From NCBI GenBank assembly GCA_025529335.1, contig JAMYHX010000042.1:1-64000 (forward strand): 64,000 nucleotides of DNA, read 5' to 3'. Of the stretch, positions 32,615-43,866 are shown piece by piece (the stretch's first letter is position 1; each line of letters opens with the position of its first letter). Source of the stretch: Rhizopus sp. PT2906. Taxonomy: Eukaryota > Mucoromycota > Mucoromycetes > Mucorales > Rhizopodaceae. A model generated the notes under the pieces. The model saw nothing but the letters and a program-made list of their open reading frames with translations, had not been told where the DNA came from and did not search any database. Both the position numbers and the translations under genes were made by a program.

Positions 32615-35045
32615 ATGGATTCTCAACTTATTAAAACTGGTAAATACAAGACAGAATCCTTAACACAAAGCTAACGCGATTAAAAAAAGTAAACAAGTTA
32701 CAGGATGCATTCGCCACTGTTGGCGTTCACAACCCCGTAGATTTGCCTCAGATTGTAGTCATTGGTTCACAATCGAGTGGTAAAAGTTCAGTCTTGGAGA
32801 ACATTGTTGGCAGAGACTTTTTACCTCGAGGAACAGGCATTGTCACTCGTAGACCTTTGGTAAGGGAATTCAGTTGAAAAAAAAAAAGTTACGACATTGC
32901 TGAGCATTTATGTATATGCTAGGTCCTACAACTCATCAACAGAGCTGCTTCAGAAGCTGACGGTCCAGATAAGCAAGAGTGGGGTGAATTCCTTCATCTT
33001 CCTGGACAAAAATTCTATGACTTTGACAAAATCCGTGAAGAAATCATAAAGGATACAGAGCTCAAGACAGGCAAAAACCTCGGCATTTCACCTCAGCCCA
33101 TTAACCTTCGTGTATTCTCTCCCAACGTGCTTACCTTGACATTGGTTGATCTTCCAGGTGTAACCAGAGTCCCTGTAGGCGATCAACCCAAGGATATCGA
33201 AAAACAAATTCGTGACATGGTTCTCAAATATATCACCAAGCCCAACGCTATCATCTTGGCTGTTACTGCTGCGAATGTTGATTTGGCGAACTCAGATGGC
33301 TTGAAATTAGCTAGAGAAGTGGATCCCGAAGGTTTAAGAACTATTGGTGTATTGACAAAGGTTGATTTAATGGATCAAGGCACCGATGTGATCGACATCT
33401 TAGCTGGTAGAATCATTCCTCTCAAATTAGGTTATGTCCCTGTTGTCAACCGTGGACAGCGAGATATTGATTCTAAAAAATCAATCGCAAAGGCTTTGGA
33501 TGCTGAAAGAGAATTCTTTGAGAATCATCCCTCCTACAAGAGCAAGGCACAATACTGTGGTACACCATTTTTAGCTCGTAAATTAAACATGGCAAGTACA
33601 CATAGAATTATAACTTGAGTGATCTTTTACTCATATGCAAAATTAGATATTGATGCACCATATTCGCAACAGTCTTCCAGAAATCAAAGCAAAGATCCAA
33701 TCTGCTTTAGCAAAATACCAACAAGAACTATTTCAATTAGGCGATCCTTTGAACGACGGATCCAGTTCTGGACAAGCAAACCTTGTGCTAAATATCATTA
33801 CCGAGTTTTGTACGGAATTTAGAACAATCATTGATGGTACTTCCAATGATTTGACCAGCTTTGAACTATCCGGTGGTGCAAGAATCAGTTTTGTCTTTCA
33901 CGAACTTTATTCCAATGGCGTCAAGAGCATAGATCCGTTAGATCAAATCAAGGATGTCGACATTCGTACCATTCTTTATAATTCTTCAGTAAGTTGCTTA
34001 TCTTCTCATAAAGCGTGATGACTCACCCGCGTCATCTAGGGTTCATCTCCTGCTCTGTTTGTAGCTACAACTGCTTTCGAAGTCATCATAAAACAACAAA
34101 TTAAAAGGTTAGAAGAGCCAAGTGTGAAGTGTATCAATATGGTGTATGATGAACTAGTTCGAATTCTCGGCCAATTATTGAATAAGCAATTCTTCAAGCG
34201 CTTCCCTCTCTTAAAGGAAAAGTTTTATCAAGTCGTCCTGTCATTCTTCAAGAAGGCTGTTTCACCAACAACCAAACTTGTCACTGATCTTGTTTCGTAA
34301 GTCTTTTTCAGATTAAAAAGAAAGAAAATAGGTTAACCGTTTGTGTTAGAATGGAAGCCTGCTATATTAACACCGCTCATCCTGACTTTATGAGCGGCCA
34401 TAAAGCAATTGCCCTCGTCAATGATAAATTACAAGCAAAGGCCCAACCCAACACTGCAGCCGATAAGCAGCTAACCAACGGCAATCACAAACAAGCATTG
34501 GCTCCACTTCAGACAAATGGACATTCTCCCACCAGCGACATGAATGGATCATTCTTTGGCAGCTTCTTCTCTGGCCCAAAAAAGACGAAAAAATCTGCAG
34601 GTGCATTAATGGAAGCCGTAAGTTCCTTTATACGCAGCTTGACGGTTTTATTTACTTTATTCACTTAGCCACCAGCTACTTTAAAAGCTACTGGAGCACT
34701 TTCAGAACGTGAATTTATGGAAACTGAGGTTATTAGTAAGTTTTGCTATAAACGAAAGAAGAGCCCCCTGTCGTTAACCCTATTTTGCTTATAGAACTTT
34801 TAATTCAATCCTATTTTGATATCGTCAAGAGAACCATGATTGACATGGTTCCCAAGGCAATCATGTTGAAGTTAGTCAGTCATGCTAAAGAAGAGCTTCA
34901 ACGCGAGCTGCTGTCAGAACTATATAATGCCGATGTATTAAAGGACTTATTGCAAGAATCTGAATTTACACAGCAACGAAGAAAGGAATGTAAGAAGATG
35001 ATCGAGGCATTGCAAAAGGCTGATGAGATCGTTGGATCTGTTTAA
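32615..35045 (+). CDS. DNM1: Dynamin-related GTPase, Dnm1 type (mitochondrial/peroxisomal fission)
   Basis: Eight exons (32615-32639, 32690-32859, 32923-33591, 33647-33988, 34040-34296, 34350-34617, 34669-34735, 34795-35045) give 682 residues. The GTPase motifs are intact: GSQSSGKSSVLENIVGRDFL (G1), T in GIVTRRPL (G2), DLPGV (G3) and TKVDLMD (G4). Middle and GED domains follow, the latter with KRTMIDMVPKAIMLKL. The variable insert contains SFFGSFFSGPKK, which resembles Dnm1/Drp1 rather than Vps1, so I favour mitochondrial fission. The intron after KLNM begins with GC (ATG|GCAAGT). Exon 1 encodes only MDSQLIKT. The gene converges with AP-3 beta, 121 bp apart. Confidence 0.93.
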
Positions 35046-35166
35046 GCAACTATTAGAAAAGAAAACTGTTACCCCCTTTCGCTTTTTATTAAACTATTCA
35101 TCGTCTTTATACTTGCATGTTGAAAAAGATTACATTCTGAAATAACTACAGTTTTATTATAAGATA

Positions 35167-38016
35167 TTAAAATCGTCTCTTTTGATGATGAAGTATTTCC
35201 TCTTCTTCTTCTTCTGAAGATTCTTCCTCTGAAGATTCTTCCTCTGACTCTGATTCTGTTTCTTCTTCACTTTCTTCTGTATCATCTTCAGTTTCATCCT
35301 CTGATGACGACTCTTCATTTGAAGATTCTTCTTCCTCACTTGCGTCATCATAAAATGCATCCAAATCGTATTCATTGCCCTTCTTTTTTGCTGCTACTGG
35401 ATACATAGATGAGCTGCCTATAGCTTCTATTCCAGATAATGCTGTAGACGGCCTGCTTCGGTATTCAAAGCTGTCGCTTCCGAAACCTGTTTCCATAACA
35501 GTCGTGCGACTACCACTCCATCCTTCCAATTCATCATTGTCACGCACACTAGAATCGGGTTGCTCCTCAGGAAAGTCAGGTAATGGTTCATACCCAGGAA
35601 GTGGTTGGCGCGCCAAAAGAGAAAGGGATCCAATCATATAGTCAGAAGCACCTACTAAATGATTAGCAATTGATGAGATAAAAAGAAGACATTTACCCTT
35701 TGCATCGCTTTCGATGATGGGTGATTCCTTGTTTGACAGCAGAATATCTTTCAAGTGTTGCTTCAACACAATCAGTCCCGGTTTATCACCAGATGGCTGA
35801 GGTACGGTCAATGCCCGGATGAATCTCGCTCTATCTCTCACATCATAATCTGTATCATATCTTGCCAAGCCAAGTAAATACTGATTCAATAAGATCAAAG
35901 TAGGATGTTCTGGGTTTAAGCATATCAATTTTGCAGACAGTGTGAGTATCTGAAGTTTTGTCACATTTTCCTAGCAAGGGCATTAATATCTATCTAAAGC
36001 TCATAGGAATTCTTATTGTCTTACTTCTTTTGCGAATCCTTTAACAGCCTGACGAAGTACATCAGGGCCAACCTTGGGCAGAATCTCTGCATACTGCCCA
36101 ACAAGCCAAATGATATTTGCTCTAGCCTTGGGTACATGTATACTATCTAATAACTTGACAAGTGCAATGACTGATTTTGATCGTTCTTCATTTGGGACTT
36201 GTAGTAAACGAGTCAGAACGAGTACTGATTCTGCAATCACCAATTCTATTTAACGCCACAAGAAAAAATATTCACATAAGCGCTATGTTATGAATTTAAC
36301 ATGTTGAAAACTAACCATTTTTGCTATGAAGAAGCTTCATCAACAAACGAATGCATTGATCTGCTGCTGCAGGAACAGTCGTTGCACATCGAGCAATAGC
36401 CTGAATCGCTGCTGCTACAAAATCTTTGTTGGAACTCTTTATATATTGCTACAAGAATTGAGAATTGTTAGTAATCAAATAAACTAAGCACTGTTCACTT
36501 TTTTTTTACCTGGAATTCATTCAGTAAAGTGTGTATGTTTGCTTCAGTAGCAATTGTTGTTAGAATGTCAAGCTTGGTATCTCGAATAAAGACAGGCTCA
36601 GTGGATTGCGCATAGAAATGTTGAAGGTGAGGTTCAAAGAGATACTATAATGAATATAAAATACATCATCAGCCTGTTATCTATATATTCCCAAGTTGGT
36701 ACTTACCGGTCTCTTCAGGGCCATGGTAGCAATATTCGTTAGCACAACGTAGCTCTGCTCACGGTGTGTTCTTAATAGTCGAACGAGAGGCTTTGTGACC
36801 TTGCTGGCTTCTGATGCAGGGGCTAAATAGTAAAATAGCTTTGCCACTGCCAAAACAACACCACTGTTTCTACTTTGTAATAAAGGTATACAGCTCTTCA
36901 ACAATAATTCATGATCAACATCCATCTCAAGTATATCATCTGCCTCTAGTTCATCTGAATCTGAAGAATCTGAGTAAAATGACTTGTTAGGTTGAATCGT
37001 CTTCTTCTTTGGTGCACTTCGTGATTCGTCCTCGCCCTATAATATGAAACAGTTCAGAAGGATGCATGGAAGGGCTGTGTCTAAGTGATATTACATGAGG
37101 ATTGGGATTCAAAAACTGTGTTCTGCCATATCTCAATAGCACATTAAGTATTGACATCTGTCCCCATTCGTCGCAGTCGATCAGCATGGAACATAATCTT
37201 CTGAAGCAAGGATGAATTAAATCATATCGCGTCGGACAAACTTCGTTAAATGCCATGATGGTGCTTCCAATAACAATACTTGATCTATCTTTTAATAATG
37301 ATGCGATGATATCTACAAGTGCATCTTTTTGCGAGGGATCCAGACTGTATTGAACACACGTCAGCCATTGTATTCTCCCAAAGTTTCTTCCTTACCTATA
37401 ACATTTTGGAATAGCGTGGGCAGCCGTCTTTCTAACATAGGGACTTGGATCAGTAATACATTTTTTTATGCCCAAGAGAACAATAGGACTGATGACTGGT
37501 ACACGAATTCCACTCATTACACGAAGGGCCATTGCTCTAATGATCTGGTTCTTGTCGCTGAGGTCTTTTTGAAATGAATTGATAGACAGTAAAGCTAAAT
37601 CTGGCTCTTGCTCTGCATATCTTAGCAAGTAAATGTAGACCAATTTACGCACTTCAATATTTTGTGATACGACATTCTTGACAACATCGGGAAAGAACTC
37701 TGAAACGTCTCTTCCTTTGGAAATCATCTAACGATGGGTCAACCTCAAAAGGTTAATTATATAATTTCAAAGGCAAACTTACAGCAATGAGTCGCTTTAA
37801 ACCGTCTAACTTTTCTCTATCATTTTTGGAATCGAGTTGTCGCTTGATATTACGCATTTTTTCTTCTGAAGTATCAAAATACTGTGCGCCAGAGTCACCA
37901 CCAGATAGACCTAATTCACGAGCATTGTCTACAAGTCCTTGGGACATTTTTTGAGAAAACTTTGCAGCCTTTTCTGCAAACGTCTTTGCGCTATTTATAT
38001 AATCAGATACTTCCAT
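35167..38016 (-). CDS. APL6: AP-3 adaptor complex beta subunit
   Basis: This large adaptin carries cargo from Golgi or endosome to the vacuole. It starts MEVSDYINSAKTFAEKAAKF at 38016, with at least seven exons down to 35167. The adaptin HEAT-like core is clear: MISKGRDVSEFFPDVVKNV, VRKLVYIYLLRYAEQEPDLA, KNQIIRAMALRVMSGIRVP and YVRKTAAHAIPKCY. Between the trunk and the C-terminus lies a long Ser/Glu-rich acidic hinge (about residues 720 to the end, EESSNEESSSEDETEDD). This is typical of AP-3 beta and separates it from AP-1 and AP-2. The protein ends HHQKRRF, shorter than animal AP-3 beta because no ear domain is seen. Confidence 0.9.
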
Positions 38017-38262
38017 GGTGTGGCGTACAAAGAAGAAGAAGAAGAAAAGAAGCAGTAGAGAGTGTGTATGAAAAAGGGGAATTGGCGGTTGCAAACATGC
38101 GGAGAATGAATCTGTAACAGAGATCAAATGGTGCATTAGCCACACAGGAGCGATGTACGGTGCCCTCCAAAAGATAATGACCGTTTTTTAAAGTACAGCT
38201 TTTTGATAAATAAACTGTATTTTTCTCTTTCGTTTATATATTTTTCTCTTATAAACCATAAA

Positions 38263-38590
38263 ATGGCTCATTTAACTTTTTCTCAAAAAGAAAAAATTGT
38301 TTACTGGACGCTCCAAAGACATTTCGGCAGCACAGATTGCTATTGAGAAAAACATTTCTGAAAGAATCGTACATCATGTTTATTAATAATGGAAGAAAAA
38401 TGGAACAATAGAGACGAAGCCCAGGTCTGGAAGGCCTTCTATTTTCAATGATAGGAAAAGAAGAGAGCTGACAAGAGTGGCATGTGCGAATAGCCGTGCT
38501 ACACTTAACGAAATTAGACAATTGATTAGCACCAAAGCCTCTGAGGACACAGTTCGCAACTCTTCTTGTGATTGACTCTGTTAATCGTAG
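38263..38590 (+). pseudogene. Tc1-like transposase N-terminal remnant
   Basis: From ATG at 38263 the plus strand reads MAHLTFSQKEKIVY, then shifts frame to SKDISAAQIAIEKNISERIV. After two stops it reads NGTIETKPRSGRPSIFNDRK and VACANSRATLNEIRQLIS. This order of helix-turn-helix, GRP linker and second HTH is the Tc1 DNA-binding domain. Frameshift and stops show it is dead; the catalytic domain is not present. Confidence 0.75.
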
Positions 38591-39289
38591 CTTATTTTTA
38601 TGAGAATCAAGAAAAGCTTTTATTAAAATAAAGATATGTTTTGTGCTCTGAGGCGACTTCAATTGCTGTACGTTTTTCCTTATCATCTCCGTGTGATATC
38701 ACACCACAGTTTACATACGACCTTCAGTATTATCATAGCAACCTAGCTTTTCACAATGTCAAATTGTAAATAATATATATTATAGCGACTTATCCTTGGA
38801 TACTCTCAAAATAGCTCTTAGCTTTCTTTCCGATTGGAAAGATAAGGCTTCGTTTGTCTTTGCTAGAAAAACCCTCTGGAATCAATGCTTAAAAGTGTTG
38901 ACACCAAAAATGGTCGCATTTCGTGTGACGCATACTGCGCAGTATGCAACACATCTCTGGTCCATAACATTCAATCTTCCTGAAGACAGTAAGACACTGC
39001 AAGGCATTTGAGTGAATTTATCTTGGCTATTAGAGGCAAAAATCTCTTGATCTACGCTCCTCTTGAGGACAACGATGCCTGAGAAAAGACACAAGCCAAC
39101 AAGCAATTGCTGATACAACACGTACTGGTTTGTATTGCAGAAACGGATTGATGTGGCAGGGGAAGAAGGTGGCCTAGGCTGTATTTCATTGTAACAGCGC
39201 CGTTGTTGTTGTTGTTGTTGTAAATCTTGATCTTTTCAGCTTTTTTGAACAGTTCAATATTTTTTTTGTACTTTGGGAGATTTTGTTTT
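38591..39289. other. Gap with one unexplained ORF and a GTT repeat
   Basis: A 71-codon plus-strand ORF at 38796-39011 (FLSDWKDKASFVFARKTLWN) has protein-like composition but no known motif. It might be further transposon debris. A short GTT repeat lies at about 39203-39222. Confidence 0.35.
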
Positions 39290-39541
39290 GTTTCTTTCCC
39301 AGAAGAAAGAGATAAAAAAGAGACGTTGTTATTTATTCTAGTTTTATGTTGTCAGTTGATCAACAAAGATGCAAGAACACGCATAATTATGATAACATCG
39401 TATTTTATATCAGAGAAAGTGAACTAAACAGCCTTAGGTTAGGCAGAAGCATTGGTAGTGTGAAGTTGTATAGTGACAGCATAGGTAGCGCCCCAAGGAA
39501 GCGCCCGTAGCATTAGCCTATTTTCCTGGTGCATGTAGTGT
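39290..39541 (+). repeat. Dispersed repeat copy 2
   Basis: Aligns by eye with 29916-30137: both carry GTTGTTATTTATTC, GTTGTCAGTTGATCAA, TTTTATATCAGAGA, and GGAAGCG followed by GGTGCATGTAGTG. Copy 2 reads FYIRESELNSLRLGRSIG and then stops. The two copies are in the same orientation, about 9.4 kb apart. Confidence 0.75.
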
Positions 39542-40388
39542 TGGCCTATAAAATGAATAACGAATCCCTCTCTCGTTTTAATATAATAAAGAAATTATTA
39601 CAGACTCATTGATACACACCCCTCTTAAACTTTGGTGTTGTACAGTGTTGTGTGTAGATGCAGTTTGTCTAATGCTTATATCACATATGATGCAAATGCT
39701 ATGCAGATGTGGAAAACCTGATGAATCTCTATACAGCTTCTTTATTGCGGATTAAGAAGAACGAGAGAGAGAGTGAAAGCATCCATTGTTGCAAACAGAA
39801 TCATTCTATATACAAACAGAACTATTACCTGACATGTCGCGTTATATGTTGATAACATGTAGTGCTGTCAGCCTTTTTGTATAATTCATTCTTGGAGTAT
39901 AGGTTTAGAGTAACCTCATTCGATAAAGTAAATACGGTAACGGCATATCAATAAAGTGATACAAATACTTGGCACAGATCCTTTCATTCACTCCTGCACA
40001 CTGGTTTGACACCAACTTTATGGCCATTTTCCTGAATAAGAGACGAATAGTGCTAGTAATATACGTATATAAAAGCAATGACATATATGAATAAGCCTTT
40101 GTTAAATACAAGATTTTTGCTGCTTAGATTAAAAAGTAGATATACTGCTTTGAATGAGAAAGATATATGATGATTTGAATATTGATATGATCTATTAGAT
40201 AAGCATGTCAATAGCGTGATCTTATAGCCAGAATGCAGATATGAAGTGATAAGGACATTGTATAGAATTGTGTCTATAAGAAAGGGGGGAGCAAATGAAG
40301 GAATAGTACAGTAAAATAAGGGGGGTGAATGTTATTAAAATAAAAAGATATTTTACACGATGTTAACTACAAGTATTGCAAAGCAACC
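39542..40388. other. Gap with no supported gene
   Basis: AT-rich, with a GA-rich patch (39758-39778). Short ORFs on both strands show no motif. Confidence 0.45.
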
Positions 40389-41998
40389 TTATGAACGACT
40401 TCTTTTGTCAGCAGCAATTTTTTCGGCCATCATAGCAACAATAGCTGCACCGACGATTCGTGAGTGTTTCACAACGCCTACTGACAATTTACAAGCTATT
40501 TCTTCAGGTATAAGTTCTTTAATCGTTCTACACACACGCGGATGAAAGGAAGGATAATCTTCGTATATGCTACCACTTATAGCTAAGGTAAAGATTATTA
40601 ATGGGATGAATTTATAAGCGAAGGTGTGTTACTTACAAATTGCGTAACCTTGATCAGTCATGCCTATCCCTCTTTCTACCATATGCTGCACTATAGCCGC
40701 AATGGATGCTCCCACTAATTGGGCTGCTCTCATGCCAACCAACTCACACACCTTTTTCACAACTTCTCTATCACCCATTGTTGTCTTTGATAAATCGAGC
40801 ATATCTTCTAGAATGATTCGAGTGTCTTCTAGACTATCAGAATCATCTGCTTCACAAACATACATGTAACTCGTATCAAAGCTATGCACTGTATTGAGCA
40901 CTTCTGACGACTCTCCACCAAATAAGACATCTCGATCCACAAGATATATGATGATATTTCTTACTAATTCACCCAAGAAGATGCCCGTTGTCATCTTTTC
41001 AAACACATGAAACTGTGGATTGATAGATTCTCTAGATAACTTTCGATCGAACCAAGTGCATGGTAAAGTACGTTTTGATGACCCAAAATTACACCATTCT
41101 GTATTCATTATCATGTCTGTGTCCTTTGTTATACTTTGATCTCTAAGCTTCGTCACGTTCTTTACAGGCTCATAGTAGGCACAGTTCGTCCCCAGGCTAT
41201 GAACGATACCTATACGAGTGGTTGGGTGTTGATAAGCGTGTGCTAATAGAGTGCAAACAGAATCTAATACATCAAAACTTAAAAGTATGAATCACTTATA
41301 AAATCAAAAGTCATCTTTGGTTTTACCATTGGCGATTGCCACTATTTTTATAGGTAATCCTTTTCTACGCATACGTTCATGCATCAATTCGACAATGTCT
41401 ACGCCGACACCATTAGGATAGCTAAGACCGTACCCCAGTGATAATATTCGGCCTGTGTTGAGACGTGTTTGTTTTATGGCGAATCCAAATGAAACAGCCA
41501 TTGGATATATGAATAGGTCTTGAGTGCCAACCCGAGTTAGAAAATCTGATATACATTCGACAATATAATCAATGAGTACTGCAAAATCATCTCCACTAGC
41601 TAAATCTTGGGGTATTTTGTATTGAAATTGATTAATAGCTAATTTTCCATTGTCGCCCTTTAGCCGCACTTGACATGCGTATATATCCATTCCTGCTATT
41701 TCTAAGGCAAGGTAGGTACCCTTTTCATTACCAGTGGGGTAGCCTATAAACAATGATTAGAACATATTTATTAATATGAACAGAGACACTAACCCGTGAC
41801 ATAAGTAGGAATCATGTTTAAATCACTTGTTCTGTCGTCTGCTAAACCAGCAGCTAGCTCATTTCGGAAAGAGTTGACTATATCTTTCAAAACATTTTGG
41901 TCAAGACAAAATAGTTGTTCTAGCTCCCGTATTGCTTCTCGCTGGTTGGGCGTGGAATGGACCATTTGTTGAAGAGGTGTAGCCTGTCTTTGACTCAT
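40389..41998 (-). CDS. Hexokinase-like protein with degenerate active site
   Basis: The start MSQRQATPLQQMVHSTPNQR at 41998 and end KIAAEKRSRS-like tail at 40389 frame a hexokinase-fold protein of several exons. Conserved landmarks are IAND (the catalytic Asp, whose codon is split by the intron at about 41330), IVHSLGTNCAYYEP, MNTEWCNFG and FEKMTTGIFLGELVR. However, the SFP...Q and W-T-K-G-F glucose-binding region reads SFGFAIKQ...LSLGYGLSYPNG, so the Thr-Lys pair is gone. The ATP-site segments VAADGSVY and DGSGAGAA correspond to SISGSIYED and KHSRIVGAA. I infer weak or no kinase activity and perhaps a regulatory role, as in some fungal hexokinase paralogs. Confidence 0.85.
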
Positions 41999-42142
41999 TA
42001 GGTAAAACGACAAGGGAAAAAAAAGGGACCAAAATAAAGGAAAACTGAATTTATTATACGCTGGGAAATGGCGGGAAAAATGAATCAATAGCCTTTCATC
42101 CATTTGGTACTTGGGAAAATACATAATGTGATGGTTTTTTTT

Positions 42143-42923
42143 TTATTCTTCTTCTGCAAAAGGTATCAATGTCCATTGTTGAAGATCATTATTCTCTACT
42201 CGACGACTATTTGTGACGATATGAGTGCCTTCGTCTTCACAGTCTCCCTATGAAAAAAAAAAAAGATTAGATCGTCAAGCTATTTTTTACTGATCTTTTA
42301 GATACGAATTTTAAACACGTTACCTCAAGGTCCAATACAAGTCTTGGATCAGCTAAAGCATAAATGTAACCGTCACGAATTCCCCATCTTTGGTTATGTG
42401 TCCTATGTACATATTTGTATAAGAAAGAGATGTTGCTTGTTCATTTTGTCTGTGACTTACATTGTCTTTTTACGCCCCCACAAGTTAACCTTTTGTCCAA
42501 CCCTGAGATCACCTGTAGGCGGTGTTTAATAATGATAAAAGTGATTTTTGAAGTGATTACCTCCAATGATGTCTAAAACTAAAGATGATGACTTGTTGAT
42601 CAAGAATCCGTTCTCAAATTGCCATAGCTACTCATGTGTTGATCTACCTTTAATAACTCATAAATGAATATAATTACCTCATGTTCTTCGCCTGTCTGAT
42701 AACAATATGCTTTAATAGAACTGAGATTTCAAGCTTATACATGGTTTATTTACATACCTTATTTTGAACGGTAATCTTAGTACCTTCCTATCAAAAAAAA
42801 AAAGATTAGATTGTTTTCCCCTTAAAAAATCAGTATATATATTACCTCTGTATATCCATTTGTGCTAAGGACAAGACCCGTCTTTTTTGATGCAATATAA
42901 AAGGCTTTATCTTTTAAAAACAT
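42143..42923 (-). CDS. Small beta-trefoil (ricin-B-type fold) lectin-like protein
   Basis: Short exons from ATG 42923 encode MFLKDKAFYIASKKTGLVLS, EGTKITVQNK, YCYQTGEEHE, LWQFENGFLINKSSSLVLDI, DLRVGQKVNLWGRKKTM, HNQRWGIRDGYIYALADPRL and QQWTLIPFAEEE. The repeated pattern of hydrophobic-I-x-S/N-x-x-S/T-x-LVLD...G and QxW is the beta-trefoil carbohydrate-binding fold. No signal peptide is seen, so it is probably intracellular. One internal junction (after VQNK) does not join in phase in my reading, so that exon boundary is uncertain. This is a lectin-like module only, with no catalytic chain. A CT repeat at 42965-42985 lies upstream. Confidence 0.75.
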
Positions 42924-43081
42924 TATTAGTGCGAGATAGACGAGAAATAAGAAAAAAGAAAGAAGAGAGAGAGAGAGAGAGAAAGAAAAAACTAAACTTG
43001 TACACCACTAATTATTTGTTGCACAAGCCTATGACGCAGTCAAAAGTAAGGGCTGAGAGGTTCGCTTTTGTCATATTAATG

Positions 43082-43706
43082 TCACTTGTGAAATGGCTTT
43101 GTGATCTAAAAGGATTTAGATAAAAACAGGTTTTTAACTACTTTATCAAAATTGGTAAGCGCGTCAGGACCATGTTGGTCTAGAAAAGCAAGTGTAGCCA
43201 TAAGGTCATTAATACGATCATCTTCAAGATCTGACGTGTGTCAGAACAGATAGTAAAAGGTGTAAAATACTGTACAACAGTGACAGAGAACAAGTAGATC
43301 AATAGGATATTCATTATCGCTGGGTTGCTTTTTTGTAATGAAATCTGTGGGCTATAATAATATATAATGTGCCTGAGCTCACTTTTTCCTAGTTCCTTAG
43401 TATATTATGCTTGAATAACCCAAGAGGAAAAGGAAGAAAGAACTCAGGATCTGTTTAATATATATATTAAAAGGGAACCTGTGTAACTGTGTTTGCATGC
43501 CTTTCCGTAAATGTATTCCTTTATTACATATCATCCTTGGTCTTTTTGTGATAACGCATCTTTATTTTTCATCTATTGATTCTTTTCAATAATGTATATA
43601 TAAATATATATATATATATATATTCTACACCATTACTCTGGCACTTTATACAAGTCAATTCGGATATTCCTCCGCTTAATCCGAACGACGAATCCAGTGA
43701 TCCCAT
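43082..43706 (-). CDS. Candidate small gene of unknown function
   Basis: Four exons join in frame: 43706 to about 43635 (MGSLDSSFGLSGGISELTCI), 43351-43276 (DFITKKQPSDNEYPIDLLVL), 43230-43142 (LEDDRINDLMATLAFLDQHG) and 43105-43082 (ITKPFHK, TGA). The last two introns have clear GTACAG and GTAGTT donors and CAG and TAG acceptors. The first intron would be about 283 nt, long for this genome, and contains a TA repeat, so another exon may be missing. The predicted protein is about 90 residues, with two Cys pairs (TCIKC, CHC). It sits head to head with the cullin gene, 160 bp away, as real genes here do. Family not recognised. Confidence 0.45.
43595..43623. repeat. TA dinucleotide repeat
   Basis: Imperfect TATA repeats inside the proposed long first intron of the small unknown gene. 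Confidence 0.8.
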
Positions 43707-43866
43707 TGGTAGTTGTATTTAGTTATGTTTGCTCCCTACAAGAAATAACAGGGCGCTTTTGAGTTTGGTGATGAATGTGACTTGTTACACTTGAAATGTA
43801 ATTAATGCGTGGTTAAAAAGGAAAGGAGAAATGGAACTTTTTTATTATACTTTCTTTATTCTAATG

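Noticed and set aside
42143..42923. Reading the beta-trefoil protein as a ricin-type toxin
   Set aside because: Only the sugar-binding fold is present; there is no catalytic A-chain, no signal peptide and no toxin context.
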